Assembly: GCF_002775205.1 (NCBI RefSeq)
Contig: NC_036454.1
Location: 496,001-560,000, forward strand
Source of the DNA: Xiphophorus maculatus
Taxonomy: Eukaryota > Chordata > Actinopteri > Cyprinodontiformes > Poeciliidae
DNA length: 64,000 bases
Direction of reading: 5' to 3'
Part shown: piece after piece, positions 1-11,420 of the stretch
Position numbering within the stretch: position 1 is the stretch's first letter
Layout: every line of letters begins with the position of its first letter
Made by a program: the position numbers and the translations under genes
The notes under the pieces: generated by a model
What the model was told of the DNA's origin: nothing
Database searches by the model: none
The model's input: only the letters and a program-made list of their open reading frames with translations

Positions 1-240
1 GTGCACGCAGCGGTATGAGCCGCATTAACGTTAACGGTTACGGAAGAAAAATAAAGACTAGAAAATTTCGGAAGAAATTTAGCCGGGGCCTGCCGAGGCG
101 CGCCCGTCGGGCATGGGCCCGGCGTCGTCGCGCCACAAATCGGCGTCGACGCCAAAGAACGCCGCGACGTAAGCAGTGGCACGCGGAGAACCGCAAGAAC
201 GTTAAGCGAGGCGGACGTGCACCGTTCGGTACGATTTAAA
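1..240. repeat. Fragment of hairpin-tailed repeat family 2 with an Arg-rich CpG-rich stretch
   Basis: The first 80 bases repeat sequence seen again near 3177 and 3926: a GTGCACGCAGCGG block, then CGCATTAACG, then CGGAAGAA. Here the block joins directly to an ACTAGAAAATTTCGG segment that also follows the tail at 3309, so an internal tail piece is missing. Bases 95-235 are unusually rich in CpG and read as a 74-codon arginine-rich frame. No gene family was recognised in that frame, and its codons merely mirror the base composition. Confidence 0.5.
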
Positions 241-1189
241 ATGTTGTCGAGGCTTTTATTTTGGAAGTTTTGTTAACCCTTCTAGGACTACCATTATAAA
301 AGTCCGCATGAGCATCTTTTTACATTTTTGGATGCTGCAGAGTCATTATTAGGAGCACTCCAATGTTCTTTACATCTATAAAATCCTTATAAGTCCTCCT
401 TTCCAAGTTTGTATGCCATTTATCAATAATAACTGATTAAAAATAGAAAATTTGCAAAACAATAACAAGAACTCCATCCGTTTATAATTTTTTTGACATA
501 TTTTTGTAAATATGAAGAGTTTCCTAACTTTATTTACCAAAGTTCCCAATACAAAAAAGTTGCACACAAGCCTTCTAAACCAAACACAATTTATTTGGAG
601 TTTTTTCAAAGCTTCGTTCAAAGTTACAGCCAATTTTCTAAAAACAATAAAACGAGGGAAAATAAAAAAAATGCTTTTATCAGTGCAATCAGAAAAAAGA
701 AGTGCAGAAGATACATTGCACATTGTACATCAACAATAAAATACAAACATTTAAATGAAAGTGTGTCAGTCTTTGTGTATTCACATGAGAAAATGTCTGT
801 CCACATGACAGACATTTGCAAGAGCAGAGCCAAATAGCACGTGCAGGAAACGGAAATGACTTTCATGAAATCTCACCTGAAGTCATGTGACATTTCATGA
901 AATCTCGTAGTATTTCATTCTGTCAACGTCAGAACAACACAGGAAGTGATTGGCCAGACCCGAGCTGATCTACAAATAGAGGGATGGATGCCACATCATG
1001 TTTGTGGACCCATCCTTTTTACTATAAATCTGTGAACTCGTCTGCGCGCGCACAGCAACTCGGGGGGATGTTTAGGGTCGGAAAAGGAAGCGCAATTCTT
1101 ACAGTTTAATATGCAAAAAAAAAATTGCTCTACCTTACGTGGTTCGAATTCTACCGGCATTTGAAAAATATGTATGCATCTCAGATCGC
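241..1189. other. Intergenic, AT-rich, no gene seen
   Basis: No credible coding frame with splice signals was found. Bases 248-272 carry a stretch close to the unit of the downstream satellite (GGCTTTTATTTT), suggesting an isolated, diverged satellite unit. The rest is AT-rich single-copy-looking sequence. Confidence 0.5.
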
Positions 1190-2415
1190 CGGCGATCTGG
1201 TAGCCCGAATCGGGTTAAACTTCATTTCAAAGGGCCAAACTAATCCCATGCGTAATAGTCCTTGGGTTAAAATAGTTATATAATGCTCAAAACACAAGTA
1301 GCTGATGTAAAAATATTCAAGGCTTTTATTTTGAAATTTTCAGTATGCTTCATTTCAAAGGGCCGAACTAATACCACGTGTAACAGTGCTTTGGATGAAA
1401 AAGTCAAATAAAGCCAAAAAGAGCAATTACCTGATGTAAAATTATTCAAGGCTTTTATTTTGAAATTTCAGAATGCTTCATTTCAAAGGGCCAAACTAAT
1501 ACCACGTGTAACAGTGCTTTGGATGAAAAAGTCAAATAAAGCCAAAAAGAGCAATTACCTGATGTAAAAATATTCAAGGCTTTTATTTTGAAATTATTAT
1601 TATGCTCCATTTTAAAGTTCCAAACTAATCCCATGTGTAACAGTGCTTTGGATGAAAAAGTCATATAAAGCCAAAAACAGCAATTACCTGATGTAAAAAT
1701 ATTCAAGGCTTTTATTTTGAAATTATTATTATTCTCCATTTTAAAGTTCCAAAGTAATCCCATGTGTAACAGTGCTTTGGATGAAAACGTCAAATAAAGC
1801 CAAAAACAGCAATTACCTGATGTAAAAATATTCAAGGCTTTTATTTTGAAATTATTATTCTCCATTTTAAAGTTCCAAACTAATCCCATGTGTAACATTG
1901 CTTTGGATGAAAAAGTCATATACGGCCAAAAAAAGCAATTACCTGATGTAAAAATATTCAAGGCTTTTATTTTGAAATTATTATTATTTTCCATTTTAAA
2001 GTTCCAAAGTAATCCCATGTGTAACAGTGCTTTGGATGAAAACGTCAAATAAAGCCAAAAACAGCAATTACCTGATGTAAAACTATTCAAGGCTTTTATT
2101 TTGAAATTATTATTATGCTCCATTTTAAAGTTCCAAACTAATCCCATGTGTAACATTGCTTTGGATGAAAAAGTCATATACGGCCAAAAAAAGCAATTAC
2201 CTGATGTAAAAATATTCAAGGCTTTTATTTTGAAATTATCATTATTCTCCATTTTAAAGTTCCAAAGTAATCCCATGTGTAACAGTGCTTTGGATGAAAC
2301 GTCAAATAAAGCCAAAAACAGCAATTACCTGATGTAAAACTATTCAAGGCTTTTATTTTGAAATTATTATTATGCTCCATTTTAAAGTTCCAAACTAATC
2401 CCATGTGTAACAGTT
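1190..2415. repeat. Satellite of about nine 129-bp units
   Basis: The landmark TTCAAGGCTTTTATTTTGAAA recurs at about 1316, 1445, 1573, 1702, 1831, 1957, 2086, 2215 and 2343, giving steps of 126-129 bp. From about 1740 to 2340 two variants alternate. One has CATTGCTTTGG with GTCATATACGGCC, the other has CAGTGCTTTGG with GTCAAATAAAGCC, so the satellite has a dimeric higher-order structure. Because 129 is 43 codons, the antisense frame stays open for 289 codons; this is a by-product of the period, not evidence of a gene. Units at the left end are more diverged. Confidence 0.9.
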
Positions 2416-2839
2416 ACTGAGTTAAATCAGTTATATGCAGCCCATAGCAGCAGTAGTTCTAAAGGCCAGTTCTCAGTCCTGATCTGTTTCAACTGAGGGT
2501 AGATAGAACTACAGCGATGCGTATTCGTAGTCCAAATCAGCAGCCAATAGCCTCTTGAGTTCCGTTGCTATGGCAAATAATGGTCTCAGCAGGTGTGAGC
2601 TCTGAGCTGTGAGCTCTCAAACACACAAGTGTGTTTGAGCAAACACACTTTACTGAAAAAAAGCATTGGAAACAAATCCTTCTTGTTCGGGAACCGTAAT
2701 ACATATTCGAAAAGCGTTTCGAGCGTATGACAGTTCAATGTGTCTTCTGCGATAGTCCCGAGATTCATATCTGTACCTCACTCAGAGCATTTACAGCGAT
2801 GAGAGAAAGAAATGTTGTGCCCATATCTGATCCGAGAGC
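2416..2839. other. Intergenic with a small perfect hairpin
   Basis: No gene was seen. Bases 2616-2639 form a perfect hairpin: CTCAAACACAC, a two-base AA loop, then GTGTGTTTGAG. Confidence 0.5.
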
Positions 2840-3280
2840 GGCTGTCACTGTAATTTCAGCAAAAATGAGAAAGTTTGGGTCGCTTAGAGGCAAATTGTGG
2901 ACAAACCGTAACTGGTATCGACGAGCCGTCTTCACTTTCGAAGAGATCACAGACGTATCTACAAAATGAAATTTGAATGGCATTTCTAGGTGAATTTGTG
3001 ACGACACAGCAAATCCTCAAAAATAGGGTATTTCTAGGATTTTTCCCATTGAGTTATAATGGGGTTTTTTTCGTAGTTTTTTGCGAATTATGTCGCCACG
3101 TTAAGCCCAAATCCCACCACAAGTAATAGCTCCAATGGCGTGAATTTTCTGCACGTTTTGATACTTCATTTGTAGGTGTGCACCCAGCGGTACGAGCCGC
3201 ATTAACGGTTACGGAAGAAAAATAAAGTTCTATAATAATAATATTAAAGAGACGCTTCTCTCCGACAATAGTAATAGGTT

Positions 3281-3304
3281 CCTGCCATTGCTTTGCATGG
3301 CAGG
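3281..3304. other. Tail hairpin of repeat family 2, copy 1
   Basis: CCTGCCAT, TGCTTTGC loop, ATGGCAGG: a perfect 8-bp stem. It is preceded by GTAATAGGTT and followed by CCCCAA. Confidence 0.85.
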
Positions 3305-4015
3305 CCCCAACTAGAAAATTTCGGAAGAAATTTAGTCAAATACATGGGAGACAGCCTGAGACAGCCTCAGAAAATCCTGTCGCATGACTTTGCTCTGAAG
3401 CACCGTGACAGAAAACCGTACGATGTAGATAAATTTCGAAAACATTTTACCGGAGCAGACATGCGTATCAATGTCAGGACCGATTTTGATACCAATCGTG
3501 TGATATTTGTGGACGTGATGGCGATTTCAAAATTATTTTGGGGTGAAAAATTCTCTTCATTTCTCACTCTAGCGGAGCTGCAATCAGGAAGACTCGCACT
3601 CTAATTTTAGGAAAAATGAGAAACTTTGGGTCACTTAGAGACAAATTGTGGACAAACCGTAATTGGTATCGACGAGCCGTCTTCACTTTCGAAGAGATCA
3701 CAGACGTATCTACAAAATGAAATTTGAATGGCATTTCTAGGTGAATTCGTGAGGACACAGAAAATCCTCAAAATAGGGTATTTGTAGGATTTTTCCCATT
3801 GACTTATAATGGGGTTTTTTTTCGTTGTTTTTTGCGAATCATGTCGCCATGTTAACCCGAATCCCACCAAAAGTAATAGCTCCAATGGCGTGAATTTTCT
3901 GCACGTTTTGATACCTCATTTGTAGGTGTGCACGCAGCGGTATGAGCCGCATTAACGGTTACGGAAGAATAAAGAATATTAAAGAGACGCTTCTCTCCGA
4001 CAATAGTAATAGGTT

Positions 4016-4039
4016 CCTGCCATTGCTTTGCATGGCAGG
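4016..4039. other. Tail hairpin of repeat family 2, copy 2
   Basis: Same 24-base hairpin as at 3281, same flanks (AATAGGTT before, CCCCAATAA after). Confidence 0.85.
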
Positions 4040-4083
4040 CCCCAATAATAAAGAAACCTTTCTTGGGAGAATAGTAATAGGTT

Positions 4084-4107
4084 CCTGCCATTGCTTTGCA
4101 TGGCAGG
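4084..4107. other. Tail hairpin of repeat family 2, duplicated tail
   Basis: A third copy of the hairpin, 68 bp after the previous one, with GGAGAATAGTAATAGGTT before it. Tail duplication without a new body also occurs at the end of the array at 25180. Confidence 0.85.
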
Positions 4108-4119
4108 CCCCAATAAGGA

Positions 4120-5940
4120 AATTTCGCGCATGCAGACAACGCTAGCGGGCAAAAAGACAATTCTTCTACATGTCATCCATAGCCACGGTAGAATAATTCC
4201 GTTAACTCAATCAAACTTGGACATGTAGGTATTATTAATTTCGTGCTATGCTCCACAGCAAAGGGAAAACCCGTTAAAGTACAACTCAAAAACACATCTT
4301 TCTCCCTCTCTGTATCAGCGCAGCTACACGCAGACTTGTTGCCATAGCAACTGACAACAATGACACACACAAAAAAAACACTCAGATATTTCCCACACAA
4401 AGAGCAGAACATTCAGTCTGTTGCAGTAGTATGGTTTTAGGCTTAATGTTTATTTTGCGATTATTTATAAGTGATTGCTGTGATACGAGGAGAAAACTAT
4501 AAATATATTGCTGCACTTTACTGTATGGCTAGCTCGCTGTTACTGTCTCTTACTCTGCAGTTGTGGAGTCACAATGTCTGGGATCATGAGCGCCCCCTGC
4601 CTTGAGACAAGAGAACTGCCTACCTCACCTCGAATCTGTTCTCTGGTTTCTGATCGCTCCTCAGCACATGAAACACGTTACACACACAGTTGGTGACAAA
4701 AAACACTGTACATTATATACATAAACTAATTTATGAAAAATCAGTTCATACATTAAATGTTTTTTAGCCATTTTATTGTCGACACACAGACAGGACGAGC
4801 ATGCTACCATAGAATGGCAGCCAGTGCAGTTAGTGAGAGGTTGATCAATCCCAGGTGAGGCTCAACTCGCTGCTGCCTCACCGGCTTCGCTTCTGAGCAT
4901 TTGAATGGGAAAATGTGAAAATTCAGCAATTTTGAAGAAAAAATAATCAAAATTGGGTGAGAATAGCAATATAAATTATTTTATCATTATATATTATTTT
5001 TCCATGAGCACCTGCATCCCCTGATATGTCTGTTAAGGCTAAGATGGAGCGGCACTGAAAGCAGCTCTTTAAACCATTCAGACTACGAACACAACAGAGA
5101 CACAATCAAAACTGTCAGATGACTTATTACCCCGCGATAATAACTCAGAAATCGTCCAAATTAGGATGTATTTTTATTTCTTTCCTACTTACGGAAAGTT
5201 TCTGTTTATATCGTAGGTTGTGGTGCCTTTCTATCCTAAAGAAAGATATAAAACTTCAGATATTTCACAAAAAGATTCTAACATTCATTGAAAAACCTCA
5301 CATAACCTTATATTAAAGCAGAAAGTACGGCGCCCACAGTAAGAAAGGCTTACAGTATTCAATTATGCTGCATAACTGACCAGTACAGTATTGCTAGGGA
5401 ACGCAAAAGTTTGCGAGGGAACGCAAAAGAAAAAAAAATTCCCCATGTCCCCATGTTAGGTCGAGGGCTCTAGCACCACCTAGCGTCAATCTGTGCACAT
5501 CCCGGAGCATAGATATTTTTAAAGTGTCTTTGTGAGACTGCAGCTTCCAGTTCTATTATTACACTGAACATAATTTAAGATTGTTGTCTATTGTTTGTCC
5601 AGGTTGATCAGAAAAGTGATCTATTATTGTTACAAGTTATTTTTTTAGTGGCCGATGAGTATTTATTTAAAAAAACATAACAAAAAAAAAAAAAAAACTG
5701 ATGCTTGGATTTGCGCAGAGTATTCCGACTGCTTAAAACCATTCCTCTTGATTTTGGTTCCTTTAAGGATTTCGCCAGTTCAATCTTTGTAAGTAAAGCA
5801 AGATTAATAACTGACGAAAACCAAACTACTACATTAAATTATGAGTTTAGAGGTGATGATCAAATTAAATAGAGGCATTTATTGCCCTCTTACTTTTCAG
5901 ATTAGTCTTTAACTCCCTTTTTGAACAGGGTCATCAGCGA
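4120..5940. other. Intergenic / probable intron of the unidentified - strand gene
   Basis: No convincing exon was found. If the gene at 5960-6797 continues, this is its downstream intron. Contents are AT-rich sequence and a run of A at about 5680-5697. Confidence 0.4.
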
Positions 5941-5959
5941 AGACTCAGCGTTCCCTTAC

Positions 5960-6526
5960 CTGTTTAAATTGCTCCTCGTAGGTCCACTCTTGCTGGGAAT
6001 GGAAGTGCGCGGACTGAGACTCTGTGCGTGAAACTTGATCAGTGGTAAGGAAGCGCACCGTGGCGCCCTTTGGAGACAAACAAGCTTCATGGAGTTGGAA
6101 AGAGTTTGACATGTCTTTGTGATTCTCCTCTTCATCAGTGATCTCCTGCTCATCTGTGACCCACACCTCCTCACCAGTGCAAGGTTTTAAATTCCCGTCC
6201 TTGTCCTCCCGGTGAAGACGCATCATCCCGGTGGAGGAACCAGCTCCAGCTGCGAGAGTGTTGCCAAGCGCGCCGTGGTAGTGGCTAAAAGCCACAGCTT
6301 GCTGATGGATCTGGGACTGTACCACACTGCGGAAAGTTCTGTTTTTTCCCTCCTGCTGGAGCTTCTCCTCTACGGCAAAACGAGCTGCTTGTTGGCGCTG
6401 TAGATCGTCCATTACCGCCTCCAGACTGGTCCCGCCGCCCCCGGTGACAGCATGGTGGAAGCCGCTGTAGCAGGGTTCAGATGCCGCCTGAAGTGGAAGG
6501 TTGCGGGGGGCCGAGCAGGAGTCAGG
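5960..6526 (-). CDS. Exon 2 of the unidentified gene
   Basis: 567 bases, phase 0 at both ends, acceptor TTGACAG and donor GTAAGGG. Residues 7-195 of the predicted product. A 38-residue Ser/Gly/Ala-rich segment precedes the internal MDDLQRQQ, which could also be read as a start. Confidence 0.6.
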
Positions 6527-6797
6527 CTGTCAAGAGATCATAAGTTAATCTTTTTACCCCTTGATTACTTGCATTTTCAGCTAAAAACTTCTGCTGTGAT
6601 GAGTCTAATTGATTCAGAAATAATTTGGGTCACTTAAAATATGAAAATGTCTACAAGAAAGTAAAATATAAAATAACTTAAGTAACATCAGCTCAAGTTA
6701 TTGACACACTGACAAAGTAAACCTGAGCTATTGTGAAGTTGCAGAGGTTTAACGTCTAGACAGAAATAAAGACACTTACCATACGTTTGCTTGCCAT
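5960..6797 (-). CDS. Unidentified protein-coding gene, 5' two exons (3' part missing)
   Basis: Read on the - strand, a start codon at 6797 opens a 6-codon exon (MASKRM, 6780-6797) that ends at a clean GTAAGTG donor. The next exon, 5960-6526, begins after a TTGACAG acceptor, runs 189 codons in phase 0 and stops at an ACAG|GTAAGGG donor, so the protein continues outside this exon. A second in-frame acceptor (CTTCAG, exon start 6487) would shorten it by 13 residues. The encoded 195 residues are hydrophilic, with no signal peptide or membrane segment. There is a Gln-rich, probably helical stretch after MDDLQRQQ and an acidic patch in EEVWVTDEQEITDEEE. I do not recognise the family. The human neighbour divergent from PTAR1 is C9orf135 (CFAP95), but this sequence does not resemble what I know of that protein. 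Support rests on two matched splice junctions with conserved phase and a long frame unlike its shadows. Confidence 0.6.
6780..6797 (-). CDS. Exon 1 (start exon) of the unidentified gene
   Basis: Eighteen coding bases, MASKRM, then GTAAGTG. The start context AAAAAGATGG has a purine at -3 and G at +4. Short start exons of this kind are easily missed by gene finders. Confidence 0.5.
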
Positions 6798-6799
6798 CT

Positions 6800-7381
6800 T
6801 TTTCCAGGAGTTATTCAAAGTTGACTTTCAATCCAAGAATACAAGATTTAAATATTTGATTGACTAACAATAACTGTTGAATGTGGGTGACCTGACCTGA
6901 ATTTGGCAACAAGTGGTGCTTGTTCATCACAATGAATGCAGAGACCAGCCCTACCAACGCATTAACACCTCTGATCCTGAGACACCACTTTCATCAAGAT
7001 GACTAGGCTGCACCTCTGAGATGCCGAGCAATGGCTAAATCATGTTCCTGACACTCAGTAAACTTTACTTGAGGATATTGCATCTGAGTTATGAAGCATT
7101 TTTATCAGTTTTTCTGCTGTCTGATTTTCAGAATAGAATTTGCACACGTTTTACACAGGATGACTGTGTGAATATTGATAAATGTCTACTAACAGGTCTT
7201 GTAGTTGTTTCTTTATTACAATTCTCTGTGTAAAATTGTATTTCGCCCACAATCAGATTCTAGTGGACGAATCTGATTGTGAGCACAGAAGTTTCTACTC
7301 ATCTTCAAGACATCAACCACTGTTTGGTGGTAAATAATCTATTCATGGGTCACTCTAATAAAATGTTCACATGTGATTTAT
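6800..7381. other. Intergenic, no gene seen
   Basis: The upstream flank of the unidentified gene. No TATA box or CpG island was evident. Confidence 0.4.
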
Positions 7382-7757
7382 TAGGACTTTAGAAAAACTT
7401 ATCCATCCATCCATTTTCTGTTCACCCTTGTCCCTAATCGGTTTGGGAGGGTTGCTGGTGCCTATCTCCAGCTACGTTCCAGGCGAGAGGTGGGGTCACC
7501 CTGGACAGGTCGCCAGTCTGTCGCAGGGCAACACAGGAAAAACAACCATGCACACACACCTAGGGAGAATTTAGAGAGACCAATTAACCTGACAGTCATG
7601 TTTTTGGACTGTGGGAGGAAGCCGGAGTACCCGGAGAGAACCCACACATGCACAGGGAGAACATGCAAACTCCATGCAGAAAGACCCTGGCTGGGAATCG
7701 AACCCAGGACCTTCTTGCTGCAAGGCAACAGTGCTACCAACTGCACCACTGTTGTGA
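7382..7757 (-). mobile_element. Dispersed retroposon-like repeat with ATCC tail, copy 1
   Basis: The + strand opens with CCATCCATCCATTTTCTG and continues through CACCCTGGACAGGTCGCCAG, GGACTGTGGGAGGAAGCCGG and GGGAATCGAACCCAGGACC to CAACTGCACCACTGTTG. This is a very common fish dispersed repeat. Reading with the GGAT microsatellite as the 3' tail puts the element on the - strand. A second, edge-truncated copy lies at 63748-64000 in the same orientation. Exact class (SINE or LINE 3' end) is left open. Confidence 0.7.
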
Positions 7758-7942
7758 ATCAGTGCAACACAAATAAACTGACCTGAATTTAATGCATGGA
7801 AATTTTAATATTTGGTCTTTAAAGTGGAGTTGTTAAGTTACATTTAACATGTATCAGCTGAGAAGAGTCCACCTGCATGTGCAGATGTCATACTCAGCAT
7901 GCAGAGGATGTAAGTTGTTAGCGGTTTTAATCTGAATTCAAC

Positions 7943-7990
7943 ACATATCACATACCACACACATTGGTATGTGTGTGGTATGTGATATGT
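7943..7990. repeat. Perfect 22-bp inverted repeat (hairpin)
   Basis: ACATATCACATACCACACAC at the left arm (plus AT) is matched exactly by the right arm at 7969-7990, with a 4-base TGGT loop. The arms consist of alternating purine-pyrimidine CA/TG steps. Confidence 0.9.
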
Positions 7991-7999
7991 TGTCTTGTC

Positions 8000-9711
8000 T
8001 CTGAGAGAGTAGTGCAAATAACCCAAACTAATCAGAACAAGATAGTGGTTTTTACGTTAAATTGCTTTAAAATGCATAACCCTTGCTTTCAGAGAAAAAC
8101 TAATAATTAATAATGTGCTATTTATCCTCAGAAACACACGGCAAGGATATGCTTCGTCTTTTTCTGACCCCTAGTCGGTTGTGGCAGATGGACGCTCGAA
8201 CTGAGCCAGGCTCTGGTTCTGCTGGAGATTTCTATAAAAGGAAGATTTTCCTCTCCACTATTGCTGCTGGTGTGCACACTTGGTATGAAGTTGTTACTGT
8301 AAAGTCATCTGCATAACTCAAACTGTTTCCATGTGCTTGTCCAGAAGGAGTGAATGCTGCAAGTTAATGACTCAATGAAATCTATAGGTTTCCTTAGATA
8401 GCCACGTTCTAAACATATTTGAATAATAAACAGAGCTTAATAGTAATCAATTAATTGTAACCAAGTAATTGATTACTAAAATTAATTGAAATGTACGTAT
8501 AACTGAATTGAAATGATTTTTTTGTAAAGCATCTTCAGGCAACATTTTGTAGTGTATATAATTCAACTGAATTGAATTGATTTATTTATTGCCCAGTTAG
8601 AATGACCTGTCAGGAATATGTAGTCTTAGATCATGTTAATAAATGTAGTTCAATTTATATAATTTAATACATTTTGTATGCCCAAAAAGTTATTTCTGCA
8701 AATAACAAATTAAATCCCGCAAATTACTCTCAAACTTTTTTGTAAATATAAAAGTTAAGGTTGAGGTACAGCAGTTGTTTTTGTTTTACATGTTGTACGG
8801 AAGAAAAGAGAAACTGTACTTGAAACGATGTTAATTTAGTGGTGAATGCAGTCAGTTTGTTTTCATTCAATTTGACCTGAAAGCACTAGAGAAGACAATA
8901 AGCCAGCTCCATCTAGTGGTCATGCAGAATTGTGCTATCCAATGAGATTTTGCCCTCTAATTTATAGGGGACAAAACCATTTTAAAAAGAATTTCTAGTA
9001 TTCAGGCTGAATATCACTAATGGGAGTAAAACAGAAAGCCTGTGGCAACTGATTATAAACTACTGATTGTACAGGTGCATACAGATGTATGGTCAGTTTC
9101 AGACAGAGCAGCAAAGAGAGAAGGAAAGGGTTAATGTTGCAGAGAACTATTCTGCTTGAACATTGATTGCTGTACTTAAACAGCAACCATTGAATTAAAA
9201 CAGAAATATTTAAGCAAGGTTTTAATATTTCTTTTTCTTCTATTTCATTTTGTTTTGAAATGGTTTTACATGGTTGCAAACAACTAGTAAACTGTAGTGT
9301 AAACGATTGTTGGGTAATAATATAATACCTACATACAACTATACATATACAGTTAACCCAAGTAGTTTTCTTTGTACTGGCACAAATACAGTAGTGGACA
9401 ATTTGGTTCCCCTTCTCCTGAAGAGAAACAGTAACAACAGCCTACAAAACTATGTTGTGCCAAAAGAACAAGTAATGACAAGCGTCCTAGAAATATAGTG
9501 AAGTTGACAGAATTTGTCTTTGAAATGTAGTAGAGTGAACATCACAAGCTTTCAAAAAACAAGTAAAGTAAAAATACTCAAATATCAACTTTAGTACATT
9601 AGTCTAGTAAATGTATTCTGTTACAGATCACCACTGCACAAACAAAACTTTATGCCTTACGCCTTTATACCTTGTTCTACACATGTTTAACAATAGAAAT
9701 ATCATAAGTAG
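8000..9711. other. Intergenic, no gene seen
   Basis: AT-rich with no credible exon. Short frames in this stretch lack splice support and similarity to known proteins. Confidence 0.4.
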
Positions 9712-10335
9712 TGTTACGGCCCCTGGCCTCTTGAGGCTGTGCAGGCTCTTTGTTTTTTTTCTATTATGCAGGATCAGCTGTGCGGGCATAGCTTTCTGAT
9801 TGGCTGCCTAGAGGCTGCAGGAGAGCAGCCACCCCATTGGAGCAGCAAAGCCAATCAGGCGTTGATGAGACCCACCTGCACCACATAAAAGACATCTGAG
9901 TTCATTCCTCCAGTGGGGCAGCTAGCAGGAAGAGGTTGTGTACAGCTGACCTCCACCTTCTGTGTTTGGTGACTGGTTTTGGACAGTTTGAACAATTTTG
10001 TTCTCGCTTATTTTGCCAAGTGGTGAATCTGCTTTAGGTAAATCTTGAACAAGCTAGAGGCTTGTGTTTGGGAGGTTTTGGTGCTCCCTTTTGTCCTTTC
10101 TTTTTGGTTGTTTTGAGTTACTTTAGACTGATGTGTTTGAACATCTTATTTAATTTTCACTCTGATTTCTGAATTTGTTGGTCCTATACTTTTGTTTAAT
10201 TGGGTTAAGTTGTATTGTGTTTTGTTTCTGTGAAAACCTTTGTTTTGTAATAAATCATATTTTCATTCCCCTTTTTTCTCTGGACACATCTTTATGTTAC
10301 CATCCCTGAACCCCTAGACCTTGGGGAGCGTAACA
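9712..10335 (+). mobile_element. Solo LTR, copy A (+ orientation)
   Basis: The 624-bp element begins TGTTACGG and ends GCGTAACA, the TG...CA short inverted ends of an LTR. Inside, in the expected order, are a CCAAT box (about 9851), a TATA-like CATAAAAG (about 9884) and an AATAAA signal at 10249-10254. A reverse-oriented copy with about the same length and order lies at 55195-55805. No internal retroviral or gypsy genes flank it, so it is a solo LTR left by recombination. No clear target-site duplication was found. Family (gypsy or ERV) not determined. Confidence 0.75.
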
Positions 10336-11420
10336 TAAAACTTAGTATTTTTATTTATCTCTTTTTATAAAACAAAGGTTTTGATCTCTTACACATATAT
10401 GGGAAGATACTATCATATGACAATTTCTGTACTAAATTAGATTAATTTGTTATATCAATCCTCTCTTAGGCCTTCTTGCATATCTAAAGGAGTAGTTATC
10501 CACAAACCTGATTCCAATTGCATGTCAATGATCACCTACAGGTCATACTTGTTGGATAAGTACAAATAATTTATACCAACATAGTGTGAAAGAGTTTATT
10601 TACACTTAATTAAATATCTGCAATATCCTGCATCACCTAAATGTAAAAAAAAATCATTTCAAAAAAATAAATGCCATCCATGCAAGATACTATTTTTGGA
10701 TTGAGGTTTAATTTTAGAATAAATGGACTCATCACTACCTAATGTACAAGTCTATGAACTGCTTAGTTCCCCAGGCCAACAGAAAATTTAATCGGTTGTT
10801 AATTACTTTTAAATGTATCTATTTTAATTTTCCTCTAGATAAAAAAACAAACAAACTTATTGCCATTTAGTTAAATGTATAGCCTGATAAATACTGATCA
10901 GTTTTTTTCATACCAAGGGTTAGAAAAGAAATTTAACATCATGTAATGTAAAGCTCCATCAGATTGGAATAATTTACGTCCCTCATTTACATGTATGGCC
11001 TCTTTTCATATTTTTAACTTGTCTTTATTTACTTATTTTCAAACATCTTGCTCCTGCTTTCAATAAGACCAAAACTCTTTTATTCTAGCCCTACTCCTCT
11101 GACATGGATATTCACATGTACTCTGTACACATGCACTCTGTACATGTGAATATCAATTTGCATGTGAATATGCACTTTCTTATTTGGTATGAGTGTATGT
11201 AGCATGAAGTTGTCATGAATTTATATATACTTGTGTTTTGTCTTATTTTATTTATTTTTGTCTGACTGTTTTGTTTTTTTCTTGATTTACTTATTTCAAA
11301 TTCTATTATTGTTTTTTTGTTGTTTTTTTAAGTACCGCCTCAAAAATGAGACAACACATCTCAAGGGGTTATACTTGAAGTAAATAATCAATGTTCATCT
11401 TATAGTTATAAACTAAATTA
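10336..11420. other. Intergenic, no gene seen
   Basis: AT-rich. A short inverted repeat, ATATTCACATGTAC with its complement, lies at about 11108-11155; nothing else is supported. Confidence 0.4.

Larger units (their letters stand above)
2840..4115. repeat. Hairpin-tailed repeat family 2, two partial tandem copies
   Basis: Two stretches, about 2860-3310 and 3610-4040, are near copies of each other. They share the block around AAATTGTGGACAAACCG, the AATGGCATTTCTAGGTGAATT block, the ATAATGGGGTTTTTTT run and the GTGCACGCAGCGG block. Each ends in GACGCTTCTCTCCGACAATAG followed by a strong hairpin, and the last tail is duplicated. The intervening 3330-3600 stretch is present once. No transposase or reverse transcriptase frame was found, so this is non-autonomous or satellite-like. 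Class is not recognised; its resemblance to the array at 11421-25213 is described under findings. Confidence 0.7.

Noticed and set aside
1455..2324. 289-codon antisense frame over the satellite
   Set aside because: Its length follows from the 129-bp period; the translation is the satellite unit repeated, with no start context or splice support.
5960..6797. Naming the - strand gene C9orf135/CFAP95 from synteny
   Set aside because: Position and orientation would fit, but the predicted protein does not resemble that family as I know it.
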